The translations under genes and the position numbers were made by a program. Under the pieces are notes generated by a model that made no database searches, was not told where the DNA came from, and was given only the letters and a program-made list of their open reading frames with translations. Positions 30,254-40,584 of a stretch of DNA of 47,628 nt are shown here, piece after piece (positions within the stretch are counted from its first letter, which is position 1; every line of letters begins with the position of its first letter). Source of the DNA: Chitinophagaceae bacterium (GTDB lineage: Bacteria; Bacteroidota; Bacteroidia; Chitinophagales; Chitinophagaceae); assembly GCA_009693715.1 (NCBI GenBank), contig SHWT01000003.1, positions 1 to 47,628 on the forward strand. Direction: 5' to 3'.

Positions 30254-31858
30254 ATGATTCAAGAAAAAAAGCAAAGTAGTATCGCTTTTGTTATTGGCGC
30301 ATCTTCGGTAGGCACTTTAATTGAATGGTATGATTTTTACATATTTGGAATGTTGGCTACTATCATTTCAAAACAATTTTTTCCTGCAGATGCAGGCACT
30401 GCAGCACTGTTAAGCACTTTAGCCATATTTGCAGCAGGGTTTATCGTACGACCTTTTGGAGCATTGGTTTTTGGAAGATTAGGCGACTTGATTGGCCGTA
30501 AACACACTTTTTTATTGACATTGGTGATTATGGGTGGGTCCACCTTTGCCATTGGACTTGTTCCAGGTTATGCAACTATTGGATGGGCTGCGCCTATTTT
30601 AGTATTAATTCTACGTTTGTTACAAGGATTGGCGTTGGGTGGCGAATATGGCGGAGCCGCTACTTATGTAGCTGAACATGCGCCCAAAGGCCAAAGAGGT
30701 TTTTGGACCAGTTGGATACAGACCACGGCTACGCTTGGCTTGTTTTTAGCTTTAGGCGTGATCATTTTAATTAGATCAAGTCAAGGGGTTGAAAAATTTA
30801 GTGCAGAATGGGGTGGTTGGAGATATCCTTTTTGGATTTCATTATTGTTGGTGGGGGTATCTATTTTAATTAGAATGCGCATGAGCGAGTCGCCTATGTT
30901 TTCTAAATTAAAAATCGAAGGAAAAACTTCAGTGAATCCATTAAAGGAAAGTTTTGGTCATAAGGGAAATTTTAAAATGGTTTTGTTGGCCTTGTTTGGT
31001 GCTGTCATGGGACAAGGCGTGGTTTGGTATACGGGACAGTTTTATGCGCAAAGTTTTATTGAAACAGTTTGTAAGGTTGAATTTATACAATCAAGAAATT
31101 TAATGTTGTGGGCGATATTAATGGCGACTCCTTGCTTTGTTTTGTTTGGATGGCTGAGTGATAAAGTGGGAAGAAAATGGATCATGCTCATTGGAATGTT
31201 GGCGGCAGTGCTAACTTACCGACCCATTTATAAACAATTTTTAAGTTTAACGAGTACGAAAAATAGAATTGAAAAAATTGATTTATCAAAAACAACAACA
31301 AGTGAACCCAAGGTGGTGATTGACGCCAAAGAGACCACTAAAATATATGTAATACAGGTTTTTGATACTGCTTACACGGATGGTGCTCATTTTAAATACA
31401 CCAAAACAGATACCTTACATTTAACTGCAGCTTATGATGCCAATTTGAAAATTGATGTATTGAATCCAAGTTTAATTGTTTCAAAATCGGCGAAGCCAAA
31501 TGTGGTCATTGAAAAAACAATGGATGAAGGCACTTATTGGAATTTAATATGGTTGGTGTTTATACAAATTGTTTATGTCACCATGGTGTATGGTCCAATT
31601 GCAGCATTCCTAGTGGAGTTGTTCCCTACAAAAATCAGGTATACATCCATGTCATTGCCCTATCATATAGGAAATGGGGTGTTTGGCGGTTTGGTGCCTT
31701 TTTTAGGCACTTTGATCGTTGAGTTTACCAAATCTCCGGAGTCGCCCATGGGGGATCCTTTGGCTGGATTATGGTATCCCATAGGTGTGGCCAGTGTGTG
31801 TTTAATTATTGGTGTCGTTTATCTAAGTAATAAAATTGATAAAAATGTAATGGACTAG
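30254..31858 (+). CDS. MFS transporter, metabolite:H+ symporter (MHS)-like, with large soluble insertion
   Basis: 534 aa; GTLIEWYDFYIFG, RPFGALVFGRLGDLIGRKHTFL, LRLLQGLALGGEYGGAATYVAEHAP. Hydrophilic segment RPIYKQF..DEGTYWN interrupts the second half. Confidence 0.9.
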   Translation: MIQEKKQSSIAFVIGASSVGTLIEWYDFYIFGMLATIISKQFFPADAGTAALLSTLAIFAAGFIVRPFGALVFGRLGDLIGRKHTFLLTLVIMGGSTFAIGLVPGYATIGWAAPILVLILRLLQGLALGGEYGGAATYVAEHAPKGQRGFWTSWIQTTATLGLFLALGVIILIRSSQGVEKFSAEWGGWRYPFWISLLLVGVSILIRMRMSESPMFSKLKIEGKTSVNPLKESFGHKGNFKMVLLALFGAVMGQGVVWYTGQFYAQSFIETVCKVEFIQSRNLMLWAILMATPCFVLFGWLSDKVGRKWIMLIGMLAAVLTYRPIYKQFLSLTSTKNRIEKIDLSKTTTSEPKVVIDAKETTKIYVIQVFDTAYTDGAHFKYTKTDTLHLTAAYDANLKIDVLNPSLIVSKSAKPNVVIEKTMDEGTYWNLIWLVFIQIVYVTMVYGPIAAFLVELFPTKIRYTSMSLPYHIGNGVFGGLVPFLGTLIVEFTKSPESPMGDPLAGLWYPIGVASVCLIIGVVYLSNKIDKNVMD

Positions 31859-31900
31859 CTTAGTCAAATAAGTGAATCAATTAGTAAAAATAGAATCATT

Positions 31901-32152
31901 ATGAATTCAGTTAAAAAATTATTAGGGTATGTATGGATGCTATTGGCACCTGCATTAATTTGTTTCTTGGTGTACCAAGCAGTAGGGAAAATTTCAGCAG
32001 CGTCTGAAATACAAAGATCGAATGTTGCTTTACAATGGGTGATTATATTACTTGTGTTTACGCCCATTTGTGTTGGTTTTTTCATTTTTGGAAAATATGC
32101 AAGCTCGAATGAGTATGCACATTTACCTGAATCATCTAAGGAGATTGAATAA
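31901..32152 (+). CDS. Small two-TM membrane protein (DUF6814-like)
   Basis: 83 aa, two hydrophobic segments, 42 nt after the MHS transporter stop, same orientation. Confidence 0.65.
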   Translation: MNSVKKLLGYVWMLLAPALICFLVYQAVGKISAASEIQRSNVALQWVIILLVFTPICVGFFIFGKYASSNEYAHLPESSKEIE

Positions 32153-32193
32153 GTATTTCCTAATCATTTAAGGATAGTTACTTATTTTTGACC

Positions 32194-32898
32194 ATGTCTT
32201 TAACAGTAAGTCAAATAAGTAAAACTTTTGGTGCGTCAATCGCAGTCGATAATATTTCCTTTACGATTAATACAGGGGAAGTAGTTGGTTTTTTAGGCCC
32301 CAATGGTGCCGGGAAATCGACCACAATGAAAATGATTGTCGGTTTTTTACAAGCAGATAAAGGTACGATTACTTTGGATGGTCTTAGTTGCGAACAAGAT
32401 GCAGTTAAGTATAAAAAAATGATTGGCTACCTGCCTGAATCAAATGCTTTATATGAGGATATGTATGTGAAGGAATATTTAGGTTTTATAGCGGCTGGAC
32501 ATGAAATTAAAAATCCAGCAAATCGTATTAAGGAGGTGATTGAACAAACAGGATTAAATTTGATGCAGGCTAAAAAAATTAACCAGCTTTCAAAAGGCTA
32601 TAAGCAGCGGGTGGGGATGGCTGCTGCAATTATTCATGCTCCGATGCTCTTAATATTAGATGAGCCTACTGCAGGTTTGGATCCCAATCAATTAACGGAA
32701 ATAAGAGCGTTAATTAAATCTTTAAGTGCAAGTGCAATGATTCTATTTTCAACACATATATTACAAGAAGTCACAGCCATATGTGATCGAGTGTTAGTAT
32801 TGAATAAAGGGAAATTGGTTGCAAATGATACTATTGCCGCTTTAGCACAAAAACACGAGGCAGGTTTGGAAGAAATTTTCAAAATGCTTACCCATTAA
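32194..32898 (+). CDS. ABC transporter ATP-binding protein (GldA-like)
   Basis: Walker A GPNGAGKSTT, signature LSKGYKQRVGMAAAI, Walker B LLILDEPTAGLDP. ATG 32194 preferred over TTG 32188. Confidence 0.88.
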   Translation: MSLTVSQISKTFGASIAVDNISFTINTGEVVGFLGPNGAGKSTTMKMIVGFLQADKGTITLDGLSCEQDAVKYKKMIGYLPESNALYEDMYVKEYLGFIAAGHEIKNPANRIKEVIEQTGLNLMQAKKINQLSKGYKQRVGMAAAIIHAPMLLILDEPTAGLDPNQLTEIRALIKSLSASAMILFSTHILQEVTAICDRVLVLNKGKLVANDTIAALAQKHEAGLEEIFKMLTH

Positions 32899-32946
32899 AA
32901 AAAAGGGTGTAAATTGCGGTCTCCAATGGGTATAAAACTATTTTAG

Positions 32947-34257
<1,311 letters not shown>

Positions 34258-34290
34258 TTAAAAGGCTTTTAATTTTAAAGTCTTTATCAT

Positions 34291-34342
34291 AAAAGGTTGG
34301 CGTATTATTAGAACTACACTAATTTTACTCCAACCTTTTTTT
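34291..34342 (+). terminator. Intrinsic terminator after eno, T-tract abutting the next start codon
   Basis: aaaaggttgg (34291-34300) / ccaacctttt (34330-34339) perfect 10-bp stem, T-run through 34342, ATG at 34343. Confidence 0.7.
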
Positions 34343-34660
34343 ATGCAATTTTTGAAAAAAATAATTCCTTTTATTGCCAATCGATATTTTCTCGTGGCCG
34401 TTGGTTTTTTTGTATGGATGTTATTTTTTGATCAAAGAGACTTTTTTCAGCAAAACCAAAGATCTGGGGAATTAAAAAAAGTAGAAGCAGCGAAAAATTA
34501 TTACCAAGACGAAATTGAAAAAACAAAGAAGCAGTTAAATAATTTACAAAACAATCCAGCCTCCGTTGAAAAATATGCACGTGAAAGATATTTATTAAGA
34601 CGCGAGGGGGAAGAGGTTTATTTGTTTGAAGATACAATGCCTGCGCAAGCAAAAAAATGA
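34343..34660 (+). CDS. FtsB/DivIC-like septum formation protein
   Basis: 105 aa; N-terminal TM, coiled coil, NNPASVEKYARERYLLRREGEEVYLFE. Confidence 0.85.
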   Translation: MQFLKKIIPFIANRYFLVAVGFFVWMLFFDQRDFFQQNQRSGELKKVEAAKNYYQDEIEKTKKQLNNLQNNPASVEKYARERYLLRREGEEVYLFEDTMPAQAKK

Positions 34661-35313
34661 CAAAGAAGGAAAGGTATTTACATGTGCTAAATTATTTTCA
34701 GCAACAAATGCCGATTGCTGAAACGGAATTAACTTACGAAAGTCCATTTCAATTATTGGTGGCTGTTATTTTATCAGCACAATGCACGGATAAACGCGTT
34801 AATGAAACAACGCCATCGATTTTTAAAAAATTCCCTTCACCGGAGATCATGGCGCTTGCGCAATTTGATGACTTATTTCCTTTGGTTAAAAGTATTTCCT
34901 ATCCAAACAATAAAACGAAGCATTTAATTGGGATGAGTCAATTGTTGCTAGCCAATTTTAACGGCGAAGTGCCTATGACCATTGACGCCTTGGTTACACT
35001 TCCCGGAGTGGGTCGTAAAACAGCTAATGTAATTACAAGTGTTATTGATAAACAGCCCAATATGGCAGTGGATACGCATGTTTATAGGGTGAGTAGACGC
35101 ATTGGGTTAGTACCAATGACGGCAACGACGCCGTTGGCTGTAGAAAAAGGATTAATCAAAAATATCCCAACGCAGCAAGTACATACCGCACACCATTGGC
35201 TAATATTACATGGCAGGTACACCTGTTTGGCAAGAAGTCCAAAGTGTGCATCATGCGGCATTGTTTCATTTTGTAAAGAAGGTGCTAAAAACAAAAAAGC
35301 TTCCTCCGAATAA
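34657..35313 (+). CDS. nth: Endonuclease III
   Basis: 218 aa; AQCTDKRVNETTP, LPGVGRKTANVITS, VDTHVYRVSRRIGL, [4Fe-4S] C-x6-C-x2-C-x5-C. ATGA overlap with the upstream gene. Confidence 0.96.
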   Translation: MTKKERYLHVLNYFQQQMPIAETELTYESPFQLLVAVILSAQCTDKRVNETTPSIFKKFPSPEIMALAQFDDLFPLVKSISYPNNKTKHLIGMSQLLLANFNGEVPMTIDALVTLPGVGRKTANVITSVIDKQPNMAVDTHVYRVSRRIGLVPMTATTPLAVEKGLIKNIPTQQVHTAHHWLILHGRYTCLARSPKCASCGIVSFCKEGAKNKKASSE

Positions 35314-35329
35314 TCGAAAGAAGCTTTTT
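35294..35329. terminator. Bidirectional terminator between convergent nth and oxidoreductase genes
   Basis: aaaaagcttc (35294-35303) / gaagcttttt (35320-35329); overlaps the last codons of nth. Confidence 0.6.
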
Positions 35330-35348
35330 AAATTTTAATAAAGTATTC

Positions 35349-37193
35349 TTAGAATAACTTTTCTATCTCAGCTACTAATTCATGTTTTGCAATTGGGCTA
35401 CCCATGATTCTATTAAATCCTTTTGCGTCAATAAAATATTTATCTCTAATAATTTTAATCAATTGTCCATTATTAATTTCAGGAATTAATACGGTTTCAT
35501 AATTTTTCAAAATCTCACCTAAGTTTTTAGGGAAGGGACGCATATATTTTATATGTGCATGACTGACATCTTTCCCTTTATCTTGTAATTCTTGTACTGC
35601 ACTTTTAATGGTACCGTAAGTGGATCCCCAGCCTAATACCAATATTTTTCCTTTCTCTTTTCCGCTATCAATAGTTTGCAATGGAATGTAATCAGCAATT
35701 TTTTCCACTTTTGCTTCTCTCGTCTTCACCATGAACTCATGGTTATCTGAATCATAGCTTATGTTACCAGTTTCCGCTTGTTTTTCCAAACCACCAATAC
35801 GGTGTTCTAATCCTGGTGTACCAGGTATCGCCCATGGTCTTGCTAATTTTTCATTTCTTTTATATGGAAGGAATTTTTCCTCCCCTTCATCTAAACTTGT
35901 TTTAAAATGCACTTCAATTTTAGGTAGATCACTTGCATTAGGATATTTCCATGGTTCAGCACCATTGGCAATATAGCCATCACTTAATAATATAACAGGT
36001 GTCATGTGCTCAATTGCAATACGCACTGCTTCAAATGCCATTTCAAAACAATCACTCGGAGTTGCTGCTGCAATTACAGGAATAGGTGCTTCCCCATTAC
36101 GTCCATAATAAGCCTGCATCAAATCACTTTGTTCTGTTTTGGTTGGCAAACCTGTTGAAGGGCCACCTCTTTGAATATTTACAATAACTAAAGGAATCTC
36201 TAACATCATGGCTAAACCCAAGGCTTCAGTTTTCAAAGCCATACCCGGACCAGAGGTGGTTGTTAAACCAATAGATCCACCGTAGCTAGCACCAATGGCC
36301 GCAGAAATACCAGCAATTTCATCTTCCGCTTGGAAAGTACGAATACCAAAGTTTTTATACTTACTTAATTCATGTAAAATATCAGTAGCAGGCGTAATTG
36401 GGTAGGATCCTAAAAATAATGGAAGACCACTTTTTTGTGATCCAGCAATTAACCCCATTGATAAAGCTTGGTTACCCATAATACTACGGTAATGACCAGG
36501 ATCCATTTTAGATTTTTCAACCTTGTATCTTGTGGTAAATAATTCAGCAGTTTCCCCATAAAAATAACCCGCTTTTAGTACATCCACGTTACTATTAAAA
36601 ATGGTGGGCTTCTTGCCAAACTTATCTTTTAAAAATTCAATCGTTGTTTCCAAGTTTCTATTGTAAATCCAATAGATTAAACCTAGTACAAACATATTTT
36701 TCGCACGGTCTCTTTCTTTATTTCCTAATTCAGTATATTCTTTTAAAGCTTCACGTGTTAATTTGGTTACGTCTACTTTTACCAATTCATAACCATCTAA
36801 ACTGCCATCTTCCAAAGGATTTACACCATCAGTGTATGCTGCTAATCTTAAATTTTTTGTATCAAATCCTTCCAAGTTCGCAATAATCTTTCCCCCTTTT
36901 TTTAATCCCTTTAAATTTACTTTTAAGGCAGCTGCATTCATGGCAACTAAAACATCACAAACATCACCAGGTGTATAAACACGATTCGAACTAAAGTGAA
37001 TTTGAAAACCACTCACCCCAGGAACGGTTCCTAATGGCGCTCTAATTTCTGCAGGGAAGTCAGGAAAAGTTGCTAGGTCAATACCTAATAGTGCGGTATT
37101 GTTAGTGAATTGCTGACCTGTTAATTGCATACCGTCACCACTATCACCAGCAAACTTTATTACCACATCCTGTAAAATCACTTCATTTTGCAT
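35349..37193 (-). CDS. 2-oxoacid:acceptor (ferredoxin) oxidoreductase subunit alpha, gamma-alpha fused form
   Basis: 614 aa; N-terminal gamma domain FAGDSGDGMQLTGQQFTNNTAL, then GSYPITPATDILHELSKYKNFGIRTFQAEDEIAGISAAIGASYGG, TTTSGPGMALKTEALG. Confidence 0.93.
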   Translation of the reverse strand: MQNEVILQDVVIKFAGDSGDGMQLTGQQFTNNTALLGIDLATFPDFPAEIRAPLGTVPGVSGFQIHFSSNRVYTPGDVCDVLVAMNAAALKVNLKGLKKGGKIIANLEGFDTKNLRLAAYTDGVNPLEDGSLDGYELVKVDVTKLTREALKEYTELGNKERDRAKNMFVLGLIYWIYNRNLETTIEFLKDKFGKKPTIFNSNVDVLKAGYFYGETAELFTTRYKVEKSKMDPGHYRSIMGNQALSMGLIAGSQKSGLPLFLGSYPITPATDILHELSKYKNFGIRTFQAEDEIAGISAAIGASYGGSIGLTTTSGPGMALKTEALGLAMMLEIPLVIVNIQRGGPSTGLPTKTEQSDLMQAYYGRNGEAPIPVIAAATPSDCFEMAFEAVRIAIEHMTPVILLSDGYIANGAEPWKYPNASDLPKIEVHFKTSLDEGEEKFLPYKRNEKLARPWAIPGTPGLEHRIGGLEKQAETGNISYDSDNHEFMVKTREAKVEKIADYIPLQTIDSGKEKGKILVLGWGSTYGTIKSAVQELQDKGKDVSHAHIKYMRPFPKNLGEILKNYETVLIPEINNGQLIKIIRDKYFIDAKGFNRIMGSPIAKHELVAEIEKLF

Positions 37194-37570
37194 ATTATCT
37201 TAAATTTGAGCACGAAGGTACAAATCGTCGGCTTAAAATGGCTATTTTTTGACATTTTATTCTGCTTTTCTAAACTAACTTCGCGCCTTCAACCATAGCC
37301 CTTTATGCCCTTTGCCCTGCTTTTTTATTACTTCATCGCTTTTTTAGGAAATATTAGCCCTTTTTTTGATCTGAAATTAATGGGGGTCCCCTATGCACGG
37401 ATAAATAAAGGGAGTTGAATAATGGGACGTAATGTAAGGGAATTAGCACATTTTGCTTTTTTAGCTGATGGGCCATTTGCTGGTTTAGGGAACTTTAGCT
37501 AAGCGTAGTAGTTTAGCTATTTAATTAAAATAATTGTGTATTTTTGAATCATTAATAAAATCAATTAATT

Positions 37571-38338
37571 ATGGCAATGTTTAAATCAAGTAATCCAACA
37601 CTTACTGCAAAAATTTTTGATAAAAGTTTGCATGAAAATTCGAGTGCATTTGGCGTCATGAGTATTCGTGGCACGATGAATAAGTTTGGATTTTTATTAT
37701 TGATGGTGATGGCTTCGGCGATGTATGTTTGGAATGTCTATGCGGAAGGCAATGTGTCAACAGCGACCACTTTAATGATAGGGGGTGCTATTGGCGGTTT
37801 TGTTTTAGCGATAGTGATGATGTTTAAACCTACTTGGGCTGGTTATATTGCCCCAGCCTATGGTATTTTAGAAGGTTTGTTTATTGGTGGTATCAGTGCA
37901 TTTTTTAATGCAATGTTTCAAAAGTCATATCCAAATATTGTATTGCACGCGGTGGGATTAACCTTAGGGGTGGCATTAGCGATGTTTTTATTATACAATT
38001 TTAGAGTGATCAGTGTTACCAATCGTTTACGTTCCATTATTATGTCAGCGACAATGGGTATCGGTTTGTTTTATTTAATCGTTTGGGTATTGGGCATGTT
38101 TGGCGTAGATATGGGCTTTGCTTTTGATAGCTCTCCGTTAAGCATTGGTATTAGTTTGTTTATTGTGGGAATAGCTGCATTAAACTTGCTTTTAGATTTT
38201 GACTCCATTGAAAAAGCGGCCGAAATGGGGGCGCCAAAGTATATGGAGTGGTATAGCGCTTTTGGCTTGTTAGTTACTTTGGTATGGTTATACCTTGAAA
38301 TCTTGAGATTATTAACCAAGTTGAATTCGAAAGATTAA
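37571..38338 (+). CDS. Bax inhibitor-1/YccA-like membrane protein
   Basis: 255 aa, about 7 TM; MTLKSS-like N-terminus, PAYGILEGLFIGGISAFF, LDFDSIEKAAEMGAPKYMEWYSAFGLLVTLVWLYLEILRLL. Confidence 0.88.
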   Translation: MAMFKSSNPTLTAKIFDKSLHENSSAFGVMSIRGTMNKFGFLLLMVMASAMYVWNVYAEGNVSTATTLMIGGAIGGFVLAIVMMFKPTWAGYIAPAYGILEGLFIGGISAFFNAMFQKSYPNIVLHAVGLTLGVALAMFLLYNFRVISVTNRLRSIIMSATMGIGLFYLIVWVLGMFGVDMGFAFDSSPLSIGISLFIVGIAALNLLLDFDSIEKAAEMGAPKYMEWYSAFGLLVTLVWLYLEILRLLTKLNSKD

Positions 38339-38362
38339 TCGCAACCTGCTTTTATGATATTT

Positions 38363-38399
38363 ACAGTCCCGGGTAGAACACTCGGGACTGTTTTGTTTT
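38363..38399 (+). terminator. Intrinsic terminator downstream of the Bax inhibitor-like gene
   Basis: acagtcccg / cgggactgt stem followed by TTTTGTTTT. Confidence 0.8.
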
Positions 38400-38511
38400 A
38401 TAGCTGCCTACTTTATTGGAAAGCAGTAACACAGATGCGTTGACTTATTCAATGAATTCATTTTTTAGCTGTTATTAAAAATGGTAAATTTGAATTACAA
38501 CCCAGTATTCC

Positions 38512-40503
38512 ATGAATTTTAAGCGCGTAAAATTAGACAATGACCAGCTGATTCATTTTTATCGTTCTTTGCTATTGCCTAGAATGATAGAGGATAAAAT
38601 GCTTGTGTTGTTAAGGCAAGGGAAAATTGGCAAATGGTTTAGTGGCATTGGCCAGGAGGCGATTTCGGTAGGTGCCACCTTGGCTATGGAAAAAAATGAA
38701 TGGATCATGCCTTTGCATCGAAACTTGGGGGTATTCACTTCGCGAAATATGCCCTTAGCAAATTTATTTAATCAATGGCAGGGAAATGCATCAGGTTATT
38801 CTAAGGCGCGGGAACGTAGTTTTCATTTTGGGAATAAGGCACATTATATATGTGGTATGATTTCGCACTTGGGTCCGCAATTAGCCATTGCTGATGGCGT
38901 TGCGTTGGCCTATCAACAAAGAGGACAATTAAAAGCGACACTCGCATTTACGGGTGAAGGAGGAACGAGCGAAGGCGATTTTCACGAAGCATTAAATGTA
39001 GCAGCTGTTTGGGGACTTCCTGTTATTTTTTTAATTGAAAATAATGGGTATGGATTAAGTACGCCCACCAATGAACAATACCATTGCGAGTATTTAGTTG
39101 ATCGTGCAAAAGGGTATGGTATGGAAGGTATACGTATTGATGGAAATAATATTTTAGAAGTTTACCATACTATGCAGCGTGCTAGGGAATATTGTATTAA
39201 TTCGCAAAGGCCTTATTTAATTGAGTGTACCACATTTAGAATGCGGGGACACGAGGAGTCGAGTGGTGTAAAATATGTTCCAAAAGAAATGATGGAACAA
39301 TGGTCCCGAAAGGATCCCATTAAAAATTATGAACAATTTTTAGTGCAGGAAAAAGTGCTAACAGAAATGCAGGTGGCAACCATCCGCAATGAAATAAAAA
39401 ATCATATTGATGCAGCATTAATCGAAGCAATGCAACCACAATCATTTGATTTTTCTATTGATCAGGAATTGGCTGATGTGTTTGCTTCATATGAGGGAAA
39501 TGAAATCACGCCCTATGAAAAACTCAATAACCCTATTTTAAATTCAAAGCGATTTATTGAGGCTATATCGGAAGCGTTAAAACAAGCGATGGTTTTATAT
39601 CCTGAATTAATTTTATTGGGCCAAGATATTGCAGAATATGGCGGCGCTTTTAAAGTAACTGAAGGATTTGTTACCCAGTTTGGCAAACAACGCGTTCGTA
39701 ATACACCCATATGCGAAAGTGCAATTGTAGGAGCGGCACTTGGTTTAAGTTTAGAAGGAATAAAGTCGGTAGTTGAAATGCAGTTTGCTGATTTTGTTTC
39801 TGTTGGCTTTAATCAAATTGTAAATAATTTGGCTAAAATAAATTATAGGTGGGGACAAAATGCAGATGTGGTGATTCGAATGCCAACAGGAGCGGGTGTT
39901 GGCGCAGGTCCTTTTCATTCGCAATCCAATGAAGCGTGGTTTACCCATGTACCAGGATTGAAAGTTGTATATCCTTCCAATCCAGTGGATGCGAAAGGCT
40001 TATTGATGGCTGCTATCGCAGATCCCAATCCGGTTTTATTTTTTGAACACAAAGCATTGTATCGCAGCATTAGCGCAGATGTGCCTGATGAATATTATCA
40101 AATTCCAATGGGCAAAGCAAAGCTGGTCAATGAAGGTGACGACGCTTGTATCATTACTTATGGGATGGGGGTTATTTGGGCGCAGCAATACCAACAAAAT
40201 CATCCAGAACTGGCCATCAGTATTTTAGATTTACGCAGTTTAGCACCTTTGGATCATGATGCGATTCGTGAAGTGGTAAAAGCAACAGGCAAGGTTTGTA
40301 TACTTCATGAAGATAATTTAATAGGGGGCATTGGCGGTGAAATCAGTGCCTGGATTTCGGAACATTGCTTTACTTATTTAGATGCACCCATTATGCGTTG
40401 TGCATCATTGGATACACCGATTCCTTTTAATTTGGAATTAGAAAAACAATATTTAGCCAGTAGTAGACTAGAAGAAACGATGCAGAAATTACTCAACTAT
40501 TAA
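38512..40503 (+). CDS. 2-oxoacid dehydrogenase E1 alpha/beta fusion
   Basis: 663 aa; alpha half TPP region (FTGEGGTSEGDFHEALNVAAVWGLPVIFLIENNGYGLSTP) fused to beta half (GQDIAEYGGAFKVTEGF...ESAIVGAALGLSLEG). Confidence 0.92.
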   Translation: MNFKRVKLDNDQLIHFYRSLLLPRMIEDKMLVLLRQGKIGKWFSGIGQEAISVGATLAMEKNEWIMPLHRNLGVFTSRNMPLANLFNQWQGNASGYSKARERSFHFGNKAHYICGMISHLGPQLAIADGVALAYQQRGQLKATLAFTGEGGTSEGDFHEALNVAAVWGLPVIFLIENNGYGLSTPTNEQYHCEYLVDRAKGYGMEGIRIDGNNILEVYHTMQRAREYCINSQRPYLIECTTFRMRGHEESSGVKYVPKEMMEQWSRKDPIKNYEQFLVQEKVLTEMQVATIRNEIKNHIDAALIEAMQPQSFDFSIDQELADVFASYEGNEITPYEKLNNPILNSKRFIEAISEALKQAMVLYPELILLGQDIAEYGGAFKVTEGFVTQFGKQRVRNTPICESAIVGAALGLSLEGIKSVVEMQFADFVSVGFNQIVNNLAKINYRWGQNADVVIRMPTGAGVGAGPFHSQSNEAWFTHVPGLKVVYPSNPVDAKGLLMAAIADPNPVLFFEHKALYRSISADVPDEYYQIPMGKAKLVNEGDDACIITYGMGVIWAQQYQQNHPELAISILDLRSLAPLDHDAIREVVKATGKVCILHEDNLIGGIGGEISAWISEHCFTYLDAPIMRCASLDTPIPFNLELEKQYLASSRLEETMQKLLNY

Positions 40504-40540
40504 AAAAGGTAATTAAATTTTATTTATTGAATTAAGTAAA

Positions 40541-40569
40541 CAAGCCTACCCGTTTATGGGGTAGGCTTG
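40541..40569 (-). terminator. Intrinsic terminator-like hairpin in the convergent E1 / dipeptidase spacer
   Basis: caagcctaccc / gggtaggcttg perfect 11-bp stem; T-rich on - strand exit (TTTACTTAATT). Confidence 0.6.
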
Positions 40570-40584
40570 AAAAAATCATAAGAG

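Noticed and set aside
37501-37535. Direct repeat tttagcta...tttagcta upstream of the Bax inhibitor-like gene
   Set aside because: Eight A/T-rich bases repeated twice; expected by chance in this composition.
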